A stretch of DNA of 22,934 bases from assembly GCA_964636865.1 (NCBI GenBank), contig CAZWVJ010000026.1, positions 1 through 22,934 of the forward strand, given 5' to 3'. The position numbers and the translations under genes were made by a program. Below are positions 14,289 through 21,037 of this stretch, piece after piece. Below the pieces are notes generated by a model, which saw only the letters and a list, made by a program, of their open reading frames with translations, was not told the DNA's origin and made no database searches. Origin of the DNA: B1SED10-75 sp964636865 (lineage in GTDB: Bacteria > Bacillota > Dethiobacteria > DTU022 > PWGO01). The first letter of the stretch is position 1. Each line of letters opens with the position of its first letter.

Positions 14289-15389
14289 CTAATCAGCTAT
14301 CCGGGGGGGAAGAATAAATATTTTCCGTTGTTCCGTATTAAGAAGCTTTATGCCCTCGGGATCCTCCGGGCAAAAATGAACGCAAACTCCGCACCCGATG
14401 CATTTTTCCTCATCCACTACTGCCAGATCATCCTGTATTTGGATTGCATCAAGTGGACATTTATCTTCACAGGTTCCGCAGGCGATACAATTTTCAGATT
14501 CAACCCTGGCCAGGTAATAAGTTACCGTATGGAAAGGGATGGCTCCTTCATTAAAAAGGCGGAAAAGCCCACAGCAGCAGCTGCAACAACTGCAAATGCC
14601 ATCTATATCTCTTGTCATATCCAATTGGCTGTGAAAGATTTTATGGACAAGGCCATTGTTTTCTGCTTCCCGCATAACTTCTTTGGCCTTTTCCCTGGTA
14701 ATTTCCCGGGCAAACTCATAGCTTATGGCAAATTCAGCAACTTTACCGAAAATAAGGCAATTATGGCGTATATCTGTTACCTGGCATGGCTTACCGGTTA
14801 AATCTCTTTCAATCCGGCAGTAGCAGTGGGCCAGGGCAAACTTATCCTGCGCGTCCACAATCTGGTCTATATCTTCTGAAGGAATGATCATGTCCGGCTC
14901 ATCAGAAACAACTTCATTAACAGGGACCACCCGGGCGGGGACGGGAAGGGTTTTTGCTCCGGACATCATCATATCATAATTCCTTTGAGCACCGTCGCGA
15001 AGTTCCGCAAACAATTTTTCCATGTACTCCGCAATTTTCTGGGATTCTTTATCTTTTTTCCCCCGCATCATCTGAAATTCAATTATGCCCGGGAACGGGG
15101 GCATGAGGGTATATACCCTGGCACCTGTGGTCCGGCTATGGGTTCCGGCAATAAAACCTTTGCGCATAAGGTTTTCCAGTAATTCTTCCACCTTTTCCCG
15201 GGGCGCTTCCGCTACTTCCATTATTTCATCTATGTTCATGGAATTTTTGCTAAAGAGAGTTAATAACTCCGCTTCTTCTTCCGTAATAAGGGCTTGGAAA
15301 AATTCGATCATCGTATCGGTAACCGGAAACGGCATCTTTCCTGCCCGGACAACGCGATCTGCCAATTGATACCATACTTTATTTGACAT
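14289..15389 (-). CDS. Winged-helix and 4Fe-4S ferredoxin-domain protein
   Basis: A 366-residue soluble protein. The N-terminal part (about 25-100) looks like a winged helix (EEEAELLTLFSKNSMNIDEI, later VEELLENLMRKGFI and a beta wing RTTGARVYTL). A middle region carries Cys189, Cys191, Cys202 and Cys211, and then an exceptional cluster GICSCCSCCCG (264-274, six cysteines). The C-terminus has two classical [4Fe-4S] motifs, CIACGTCEDKCP (301-312) and CIGCGVCVHFCP (330-341). Proteins of this layout are found in anaerobes and are thought to act in electron transfer or redox-responsive control; the exact partner is unknown. The start is ATG 15389 with GGGGAG upstream. It is monocistronic behind a long leader. 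DNA binding is inference from the fold-like N-terminus. Confidence 0.82.
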   Translation of the reverse strand: MSNKVWYQLADRVVRAGKMPFPVTDTMIEFFQALITEEEAELLTLFSKNSMNIDEIMEVAEAPREKVEELLENLMRKGFIAGTHSRTTGARVYTLMPPFPGIIEFQMMRGKKDKESQKIAEYMEKLFAELRDGAQRNYDMMMSGAKTLPVPARVVPVNEVVSDEPDMIIPSEDIDQIVDAQDKFALAHCYCRIERDLTGKPCQVTDIRHNCLIFGKVAEFAISYEFAREITREKAKEVMREAENNGLVHKIFHSQLDMTRDIDGICSCCSCCCGLFRLFNEGAIPFHTVTYYLARVESENCIACGTCEDKCPLDAIQIQDDLAVVDEEKCIGCGVCVHFCPEDPEGIKLLNTEQRKIFILPPRIAD

Positions 15390-15792
15390 ATGTATCTCCC
15401 CTTAATCATTTAAAATTTGTTTTTACATCCTCCCACCATTTGATTAGTGGCGTTCTGCTACATTCTTTATGAGTAAAATTATAACAATTATCCCATATGA
15501 ATAAATTTTAAACAACCCGCGAATCTGCCGCCTAAAGCAAGCACATTTTATTCCTGCTTTGGTTTCTCATTCTTATATAAATCCTCATTATATTTTAACA
15601 CAAGCGGAATGCAAAAAGGTGACACGTCATCGTGCCACCTTTTTGATCTTTGTAATGTTTTGCACCTTTTCACCAAAAATATTAACGGTTTAGTTCCACT
15701 TAATAATTGATTCAGTAAAAGGTTTATTGCTTAGATTGCAGCATAGTTGATCATTAATATAATAGTTATGTCATTAAATTAAACAGCAGCAA
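15390..15792. other. Intergenic region between two minus-strand units
   Basis: The left part is the leader of the iron-sulfur gene, with a TATAAT on the minus strand near 15480 but no good -35. The centre holds the terminator of the ABC operon (15613-15644). From 15650 to 15792 lies the 3' untranslated stretch after the small lipoprotein. No further gene seen. Confidence 0.5.
15613..15644 (-). terminator. Terminator of the MacB-type ABC operon
   Basis: AAAAAGGTG-A-CACG and CGTG-C-CACCTTTTT form a 13-bp stem with one mismatch and a 4-base loop. A U-tract follows in both orientations. It lies about 150 bases after the small lipoprotein stop codon. Confidence 0.75.
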
Positions 15793-15882
15793 TCAGGTGC
15801 AGCAACTACCGCCACCAACACAGCCCGTCACAACTAAAGTCAAAGTAACTGCAAACAACAATATCAGGCCCTTATTCCACAT
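15793..15882 (-). CDS. 29-residue lipoprotein in the ABC exporter operon
   Basis: A short gene with every expected signal. AAGGAGGG (15897-15890) is followed 7 bases later by ATG at 15882 and a 29-codon frame to TGA. The product has a basic start (MWNKG), a hydrophobic core (6-18), and the lipobox VTGC with Cys21. Cleavage would leave a nine-residue lipopeptide CVGGGSCCT with a CC pair at 27-28. It begins 30 bases after the ATPase gene of a MacB-type exporter and ends that operon. I know no family. Options include a metal- or redox-active lipopeptide, an accessory of the exporter, or a precursor whose signal peptide is released as a pheromone, as enterococcal lipoprotein signal peptides are. 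That it is a real lipoprotein gene is well supported; the function is open. Confidence 0.72.
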   Translation of the reverse strand: MWNKGLILLFAVTLTLVVTGCVGGGSCCT

Positions 15883-15911
15883 AATTCAACCCTCCTTTCT
15901 TAATGCCGGGT

Positions 15912-16565
15912 TTAGGCAAGCTTTCCGTCCCGCAGGGATAGGATGCGGGGCAACGACCCGGCCAGTTCGGTATCGTGTGTTACTACGATCACCGTTTTTC
16001 CTTCGGCGTTGATCTCCCCAAAAAGCCGGAGCATATCTTCCGCAGATTTTCTATCCAGGTTGCCGGTGGGTTCATCGGCAAGTATCATGGACGGGTTGTT
16101 GGCCAGCGCCCGGGCTGCTGATACTCGTTGCATTTCACCACCGCTCAGCTCTGCGGGAAGATGATGCAGGCGATCACCGAGCCCCACACGCTCCAACAGG
16201 GTTTTGGCTACTTCCCGTGTTTCCTTTTTTCCGGCAAAATACATGGGCAACATCACATTCTGCAATGCAGTCATGCTCGGGATGAGCAGAAACTGCTGGT
16301 ATATAAAACCCACCACCTCACGCCGCACGCGCAACATCTCCCCTGCGCCAAGAGCGTCGGCATAACGTCCGTTAATCTTGATCCTTCCCGAACTCGGTGT
16401 ATCTAAAAGTCCCAGGAGATTCATAAGCGTGGTTTTACCGGATCCGGAAGGCCCCACCAGGGCCAGCATTTCCCCTTCGGCAATCTCAAAGGAGATATCC
16501 TGCAGGGCATAAACTTCCTCCCGTCCCCGGTAATATATTTTTGAAACGTTCTCGACTACAACCAA
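15912..16565 (-). CDS. ABC transporter ATP-binding protein (MacB/LolD type)
   Basis: A 217-residue ATPase that would power the adjacent FtsX/MacB-type permease. Motifs: Walker A GPSGSGKT (38-45), Q-loop YQQF near 90, signature LSGGEMQRVSAARAL (140-154), Walker B MILADEPTGNLD (160-171) and switch His197 in VTHD. The loop PSMTALQNVMLPMYF is typical of the LolD/MacB subgroup. The frame stays open to a GTG at 16625, but that has no ribosome-binding site; the TTG at 16565 with AAAGGAG 8 bases upstream gives VVVENVSKIYYRG, the usual N-terminus. It is second in an operon after the permease (70 bases) and before a tiny lipoprotein (30 bases). The substrate is unknown. Confidence 0.93.
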   Translation of the reverse strand: MVVVENVSKIYYRGREEVYALQDISFEIAEGEMLALVGPSGSGKTTLMNLLGLLDTPSSGRIKINGRYADALGAGEMLRVRREVVGFIYQQFLLIPSMTALQNVMLPMYFAGKKETREVAKTLLERVGLGDRLHHLPAELSGGEMQRVSAARALANNPSMILADEPTGNLDRKSAEDMLRLFGEINAEGKTVIVVTHDTELAGSLPRILSLRDGKLA

Positions 16566-16570
16566 CTTTC

Positions 16571-16580
16571 TCGCTCCTTT
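16571..16580 (-). promoter_or_regulatory. Shine-Dalgarno fixing a TTG start
   Basis: AAAGGAGCGA on the minus strand, 8 bases from its GGAG-proximal part to TTG 16565. It shows that the 20 extra N-terminal codons upstream are not translated as part of the ATPase. Confidence 0.75.
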
Positions 16581-16635
16581 GCTTTTTATATTATTATCCC
16601 GTGGCAGGCGCCACCGTTTTTCCACCTTTTGCCGG

Positions 16636-17814
16636 TTACTCGTTTTTCAAGGCTTCCACCGGCTCCAACCTGGCAGCCCGCAGGGCCGGATAAACGGCAG
16701 ATAAAACCCCAATCCCCACCGGAAAAGCCAGAGAAAGGGCCAGTGCTTGCCCGGAGAAAAGCGCCACTGTCTGGGAGGGCATTAAGGGGAGGAAGCCGGA
16801 AAGAACCGCATCTCCCGCCCAAACTGCACCACCTCCCAGGGCGATACCAATGAGGCTACCTACCAGGCATATGGCCACCCCTTCCATGAGGAACAGGTTA
16901 AATATTTTTCCATCTGAAGCCCCCATAGTCTTCATGAGAGCTACTTCGCGTGTCCGCTCAAAAACAGTCATTAACATGGTATTCATGGTCCCAAGCCCCC
17001 CGATGAGCAATGCCAGAGCCAACACCGCCATCAGCATGGCTTCACCGGTGCCGGCCATGCCCTGCACCGTGCCTATTACCTGGTCCACAGTAACTGCCTG
17101 CACATCGGGTATCTCCTCCAACTGCTCCACAGTATCATCCATCATGCCCAGGTCATTCAGCTGTATATTTACGGTAATTACCTCGTCCTCCTGATCAAAA
17201 AGCCGCTGGGCGAACTCCAGGGTGGTGTAGGTAGTATTATCATCCCGGGATGCCGTTTCTCCGAGAATTCCAACAATCTCCAAATCTTCCGCTTCGCCAT
17301 CCACTGAAACTGTAATTTGCTCACCCACGCCGTCAAAACCGCCTTCTTCTGCAAGCATGGCGGCTTTTTCACTGCCCAGCATTACCTCGCCGCTATTTTT
17401 AGGAAAACGTCCTTCCGCCACTTCCCATCCGGGTTTGACCTCTTTTTCGTCAGGAGTAATGCCTGCTACAGAATGCATCTCTCCCATGTGCTCGTAAGCA
17501 CCCAGCGCATTAGGAGCAGTTATTGCTACATTGGGAATCTGCTCTATTTCATCAACCACTTCAGCAGGAAGCGTGTCCGGCACTTCACCTCCCATCATGA
17601 TCAGTGCCACGGCTTCGTAGGGACAACCTTTAGCCAGGGCTACCACGTGCGCACCCATCTGGTCCAACTCGCTTTCCATGGCTGTCTCGTACCCTTCGCG
17701 AAGAGATACCATGGTAAACAGTGCCATGGCGGCTATGGCAATGCCGATTACAGAGAGTATGGAGCGTATTTTTCGCCTCCTGATGCCGTCAAACACAATG
17801 GTGAAAACATTCAA
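16636..17814 (-). CDS. ABC transporter permease, MacB/FtsX type
   Basis: A 392-residue membrane protein with the MacB plan. A first transmembrane helix (about 16-38, after RRRKIRSIL), a periplasm-type extracytoplasmic domain (40-250), then three C-terminal helices (about 258-282, 306-330, 350-378) are followed by the cytoplasmic ending ALRAARLEPVEALKNE characteristic of the family. The ERTREVALMKTMGAS coupling segment lies between helices 2 and 3. The extracytoplasmic domain has one conspicuous motif, AKGCPYEAVAL, with Cys64. Starts at TTG 17814, behind GGGAGG (spacer 9-10); the nearby ATG is out of frame. It is the first gene of an operon driven by the strong promoter at 17916-17888, ahead of the ATPase and the 29-residue lipoprotein. 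It may export a peptide, lipid or drug, or act as a mechanotransmitter. Confidence 0.92.
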   Translation of the reverse strand: MNVFTIVFDGIRRRKIRSILSVIGIAIAAMALFTMVSLREGYETAMESELDQMGAHVVALAKGCPYEAVALIMMGGEVPDTLPAEVVDEIEQIPNVAITAPNALGAYEHMGEMHSVAGITPDEKEVKPGWEVAEGRFPKNSGEVMLGSEKAAMLAEEGGFDGVGEQITVSVDGEAEDLEIVGILGETASRDDNTTYTTLEFAQRLFDQEDEVITVNIQLNDLGMMDDTVEQLEEIPDVQAVTVDQVIGTVQGMAGTGEAMLMAVLALALLIGGLGTMNTMLMTVFERTREVALMKTMGASDGKIFNLFLMEGVAICLVGSLIGIALGGGAVWAGDAVLSGFLPLMPSQTVALFSGQALALSLAFPVGIGVLSAVYPALRAARLEPVEALKNE

Positions 17815-17887
17815 TATATTTTACCTCCCGATTAAGTAAAGTTTTGCCATATTCCCTACTTTTTCTATAGACTTAATTATTATTTTG

Positions 17888-17916
17888 ATTATAAAATATA
17901 ATTAGTTGAAAGTCAA
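17888..17916 (-). promoter_or_regulatory. Strong sigma-A promoter of the ABC operon
   Basis: TTGACT (17916-17911), 17-base spacer and perfect TATAAT (17893-17888) on the minus strand, about 75 bases before the permease start. Confidence 0.9.
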
Positions 17917-18018
17917 CCGCTATTATTGTAATTTGTGATCGTTCCGGGAAATGTAATCGTAATTAATATTGTCATCTATCCCATGGCCTGCACGGTAAAT
18001 CTCATTAATACCAAATAT

Positions 18019-18077
18019 AAAGGGACCTCACCCCTTTCTTTCGCCCTGGAAGAGCTATTTTAGAGGCAGGTCCCTTT
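18019..18077. terminator. Hairpin with T-run
   Basis: AAAGGGACCT (18019-18028) pairs with AGGTCCCTTT (18068-18077) and seven Ts continue on the plus strand. On the minus strand the stem is followed by the weaker ATATTTGG. It could end the CWB2 gene transcript, or a plus-strand transcript that has no recognised gene. Confidence 0.6.
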
Positions 18078-18332
18078 TTTTCTAAAGTAACTAATTAAGT
18101 AAGACCCAGATAAAATAGACTTAGTCTGGCTGTGCTTTGGGAAAACTAAGTAAACGTCCTTTATAGCACAGCAATATTTGCTTGAATAGTTACTTTCTAA
18201 ATAGTTTTTCCTTTGTAACCAAAACTCCTGCAAAAGTTTATTCTACTTTTATTGCACAATTTAAACCACTACTCAAATATCATGGGAATTTCTCCGGTGC
18301 CGTCCCTCGTCATGAGAATTTACTTTTATTAT

Positions 18333-20333
18333 CTATCTCTGGGTGTCTATATACTGTATTGCCTGCAGCACATCATCAGATATCGCTCCATCACCGCCGA
18401 AGACAGAAACTTTTATTATGGTTTCTTCCCCGATAAAGTAGTCCTCCACTTCTTCAGGCAGTTCATCACGGGCACTCAAAATTACCGGAGCGTCATTGAG
18501 GGCAGCATATACACCGCCGGCTACGGCATCGGGGAACTCCAGGCCCGTGGCCAGGGTGGCTTTCTCCGGATCTTCGAAAAATTCTTCGGCAATGGCTGTG
18601 CCGGTTTCCCAGCGACCTGCTCCGGAAACCCTGTTAGCGCCACCGGCAACTTCCATAACATTATCACTCACCGCAGTTTCGCCACCGATAACATGTATGT
18701 TTTCAATACTTTCCTCGTTTTCTGCAAGATAGCTTTCGGTCTCTTCACTCAGCTCATCCGGAGTAGTTAGTAAAATGGGTGCTCCTTTCATGGCAGCGGG
18801 GCCGGATGCAGCCACCGCATCGGGAAAGTCTAAGCCCGTGGTGAGAAAAACCTCCGCAGGGTTATCAGCTACTTCCTCCGCTATTTTAACTGCCGTGTCA
18901 AAGCGACCTTCACCAGCAAGCCGTTCCACCCCGTAGTTCATTGCATCCAGCTCATCGGCCACATCAGCCGAAATAGCCTCCTCACCACCCAGGACGTAAA
19001 CAGTGTCACCTTCCTTCAGAAGGCGGTCAATTTCATGGGCAGTTTCATCAGGTAGTTTATCTGAACGAGTAAGAAGGAGCGGTCCGCCTTTTTCATAAGC
19101 CAAAGGAACCCCGGCTAAGGCATCGGGGAAATCATCGCCCTGGGCAAGAACTACCGCTTCGGCTCGATCGGGAAAAGAGTTCTGGCTTATTCCCACTACA
19201 TCATACTCCGCATCGGGATCTACTTCTTTCTCAAAATTAGCCGTCAAAACCCGGTCTTCTTCCACCTCAAATGTATAGGATTCATCAGTGCTTACTTCCA
19301 CCCCATCCTCCGTCCAGTTGACAAAAGTATAATCTTTATACGCTACAGCAGTAACTGTTACCTCTTCACCGAAGTCATAGGTACCTGCACCAGCTGCCTC
19401 TCCAGCCTCTTCGGGATCAGCTAATAATTCTATCTCGGCTTCATAGGGGAATGATGCCTGGCTTATTTCCACTGCCGTAGCATAGCGGTGGACACCGGCA
19501 AATCGAACTACTTCAATTATAGCTTCCTTTTCAATAAAATTGGCCACCAGTACCCGGTCATCGTCTACTTCAAAAGTATAAGCTTCATCGGTGCTTACCA
19601 CTGTATCGTTTTCAGTCCAGTTGACAAAGGAATAATCTTCATTGGGCTCGGCAGTAACTGTAATTTCCTCGCCCTGCTCATAGGTGCCCGTACCCTCCAC
19701 CTCGCCGGCGCCTTCCGGAAAGGCGGATAATTTTATGTCATGATCCTCAGGCTCGGGCAGTTCACCCTCTGGATAAAATTCAACAGAAATCTCATATTCT
19801 TCCCCCACGGGGAAGAATTCATAATCTGAAAATTGATATACAACAATATAGTAAGTGCCCGGAGATACCTCTGCTTCCATAAATCGGTAAGTACCAGTCT
19901 CCTCTCCTCGAAGTTCTGCTACATTTATTTTCTCATTTTCATCCTCGAGAACAATTGCCAGATAATCTTCATCACCCCTATTAAAAAAATAATTTTGATC
20001 GGACCATATACCTGAGATCCGAAAAGTGCCTGATTCTACCACATCAAATCTGAAGAAATCCAAATCAAAATAGTATTCTGTTATAGAACCATAAATAACA
20101 TATGGAGGATCTCCGTCATAATGATCATCTACAATATTAGCTTCCTCTCTATTGTTATTAGGTTCTTCCTCAGTAAAAGTTTCGGATTCAGAACTTGCTA
20201 TTATATTGGTTATAGAGTTAGCTTCTCCCTCCATTACTTTTTCAGCAGTTATTGCCAGTAATACCAAAGAAAACACAAACATCATTATCACCATCATACT
20301 TATTCTTGCCTGCAATCTTCCTTTAAAACTCAC
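18333..20333 (-). CDS. Secreted CWB2 cell-wall-binding protein with PPC and beta-repeat domains
   Basis: A 666-residue, very acidic surface protein. A signal peptide (about 4-32, ARISMMVIMMFVFSLVLLAI) leads to a pre-peptidase C-terminal (PPC)-like beta domain (about 52-190). Next is a bacterial InlB/Listeria-Bacteroides-type repeat (about 198-268, with FVNWTENDTVVSTDEAYTF). Three CWB2 modules follow, of the kind that anchor proteins to wall polymers: the first is split (about 275-299 and 377-468), the second is at 469-566 and the third at 567-662. Each carries FPDALAG/FPDAVA and VLGGEEAIS/VIGGETAVS-like motifs. The first is interrupted by a second beta repeat (about 300-369). Start is GTG 20333, 7 bases after GGAGG; the ATG at 20417 would add a non-signal N-terminus. 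It is monocistronic. No enzymatic domain is seen, so a structural or adhesive role is likely. Confidence 0.88.
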   Translation of the reverse strand: MSFKGRLQARISMMVIMMFVFSLVLLAITAEKVMEGEANSITNIIASSESETFTEEEPNNNREEANIVDDHYDGDPPYVIYGSITEYYFDLDFFRFDVVESGTFRISGIWSDQNYFFNRGDEDYLAIVLEDENEKINVAELRGEETGTYRFMEAEVSPGTYYIVVYQFSDYEFFPVGEEYEISVEFYPEGELPEPEDHDIKLSAFPEGAGEVEGTGTYEQGEEITVTAEPNEDYSFVNWTENDTVVSTDEAYTFEVDDDRVLVANFIEKEAIIEVVRFAGVHRYATAVEISQASFPYEAEIELLADPEEAGEAAGAGTYDFGEEVTVTAVAYKDYTFVNWTEDGVEVSTDESYTFEVEEDRVLTANFEKEVDPDAEYDVVGISQNSFPDRAEAVVLAQGDDFPDALAGVPLAYEKGGPLLLTRSDKLPDETAHEIDRLLKEGDTVYVLGGEEAISADVADELDAMNYGVERLAGEGRFDTAVKIAEEVADNPAEVFLTTGLDFPDAVAASGPAAMKGAPILLTTPDELSEETESYLAENEESIENIHVIGGETAVSDNVMEVAGGANRVSGAGRWETGTAIAEEFFEDPEKATLATGLEFPDAVAGGVYAALNDAPVILSARDELPEEVEDYFIGEETIIKVSVFGGDGAISDDVLQAIQYIDTQR

Positions 20334-20340
20334 TTTGTAA

Positions 20341-20345
20341 CCTCC
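20341..20345 (-). promoter_or_regulatory. Shine-Dalgarno fixing a GTG start
   Basis: GGAGG on the minus strand with a 7-base spacer to GTG 20333. It places the start directly before the signal peptide of the CWB2 protein. Confidence 0.8.
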
Positions 20346-20635
20346 AAAAACAATATTTGGGAGGGAAAAACTCTCCTCAAAAAAACAAAAGAAACACTGA
20401 TTCCTGTTTCTCTTCACGATGAAACTAAACTGCTAATAACAGTTTCAATACCTGGATATATAGATATTCGGATATAGAGATCCTATTAAAACTGCTCGGC
20501 TACATATATTCTGTTGTTCCCGACACATTTCCTGCAAAGTTTTCAACTTTTAATATAATTTCGAGGTAAAAAAAACGCCCCACCTAAAATACTTGCTTTC
20601 TTATAGCACGGGAGGTGTAGCGTAGGGACGGGAGT

Positions 20636-20787
20636 CTGTGTGATAAATCATGTTTTCGAGTTCGTAAGTATTAAAAGTGGGAGAGAATTGCAAAAAATGC
20701 AACCATACTAACACTCCAATCCCTAAATTGCCTTGAAAATGAAGTGGCAGTGGGAATAAAAAGTTTGGGTGTAAATTTATCACACAG
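20636..20787. repeat. 126-base segment bounded by 13-bp inverted repeats
   Basis: CTGTGTGATAAAT (20636-20648) and ATTTATCACACAG (20775-20787) are perfect inverted repeats. G-rich cores (GGGACGGGAGT and CCTGACGGGG) flank both ends in the same orientation. The inside has no ORF of note. It could be a miniature mobile or bipartite REP element. Confidence 0.6.
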
Positions 20788-20790
20788 CCT

Positions 20791-20860
20791 GACGGGGTAC
20801 CTGCTACAATATATAAGATAGCATCTAGTAGCAAGGGGACGGGGTACCTGCTACAATATA
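20791..20860. repeat. REP-like direct repeat pair (GTAGCA type)
   Basis: A 23-base unit starting GACGGGGTACCTGCTAC occurs at 20791-20813 and 20838-20860. In the second copy GTAGCA (20828-20833) pairs with TGCTAC (20849-20854) around AGGGGACGGGGTACC. Confidence 0.8.
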
Positions 20861-21010
20861 ATTAAAAAGGGAAGATAAAACAACGAAAAACCCGAGAGTA
20901 AGAAGTGAAACCGAAATCTATTACGGTTATTTAGAAATATAGTTTAAAAGAATTTATATCCCGGTAAATCCCGGAAGGGAATTACATAAAAAATATTAAA
21001 CTAAGGTAGT

Positions 21011-21037
21011 GTAGCAAGCACCCCTTCCCCCTGCTAC
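21011..21037. repeat. REP-like hairpin directly after fetB
   Basis: GTAGCA (21011-21016) and TGCTAC (21032-21037) enclose a C-rich core, complementary in type to the G-rich cores to the left. Its last base is the first base of the fetB stop codon. A T6 run follows about 10-20 bases later on the minus strand, so it may double as the operon terminator. Confidence 0.7.

Larger units (their letters stand above)
17815..18332. other. Intergenic region with structured elements
   Basis: It contains the ABC operon promoter, a long hairpin with T-run (18019-18077) and an 8-bp inverted repeat GCTGTGCT/AGCACAGC (18129-18136 and 18165-18172). A TTTTGCAGGA motif lies on the minus strand at 18234-18225. 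No protein gene was found; a small RNA is possible but not demonstrated. Confidence 0.5.
20334..21036. other. Long intergenic region rich in REP-like repeats
   Basis: The left part is the leader of the CWB2 gene, with TTGCAGGAAATGTGT on the minus strand (20537-20523). From about 20600 to 21037 it is an array of G-rich hairpin repeats: a 13-bp inverted repeat around 126 bases (20636-20787), a 23-base direct repeat (20791-20813 and 20838-20860) and two GTAGCA/TGCTAC hairpins. No protein gene was seen. Confidence 0.7.

Noticed and set aside
16586..16822. Open frame overlapping the permease/ATPase junction
   Set aside because: It lies in another frame across the permease 3' end, rich in Gly/Arg/Pro, with no family features; the two ABC genes fully explain the DNA.
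20334..20417. 28-residue N-terminal extension of the CWB2 protein
   Set aside because: The extension (rich in Phe and Cys) would bury the signal peptide. A GGAGG with ideal spacing marks GTG 20333.
20461..20600. Leader of the CWB2 gene considered as a cyclic-di-GMP riboswitch
   Set aside because: Surface-protein genes often carry one, but the conserved core and tetraloop-receptor sequence are absent.
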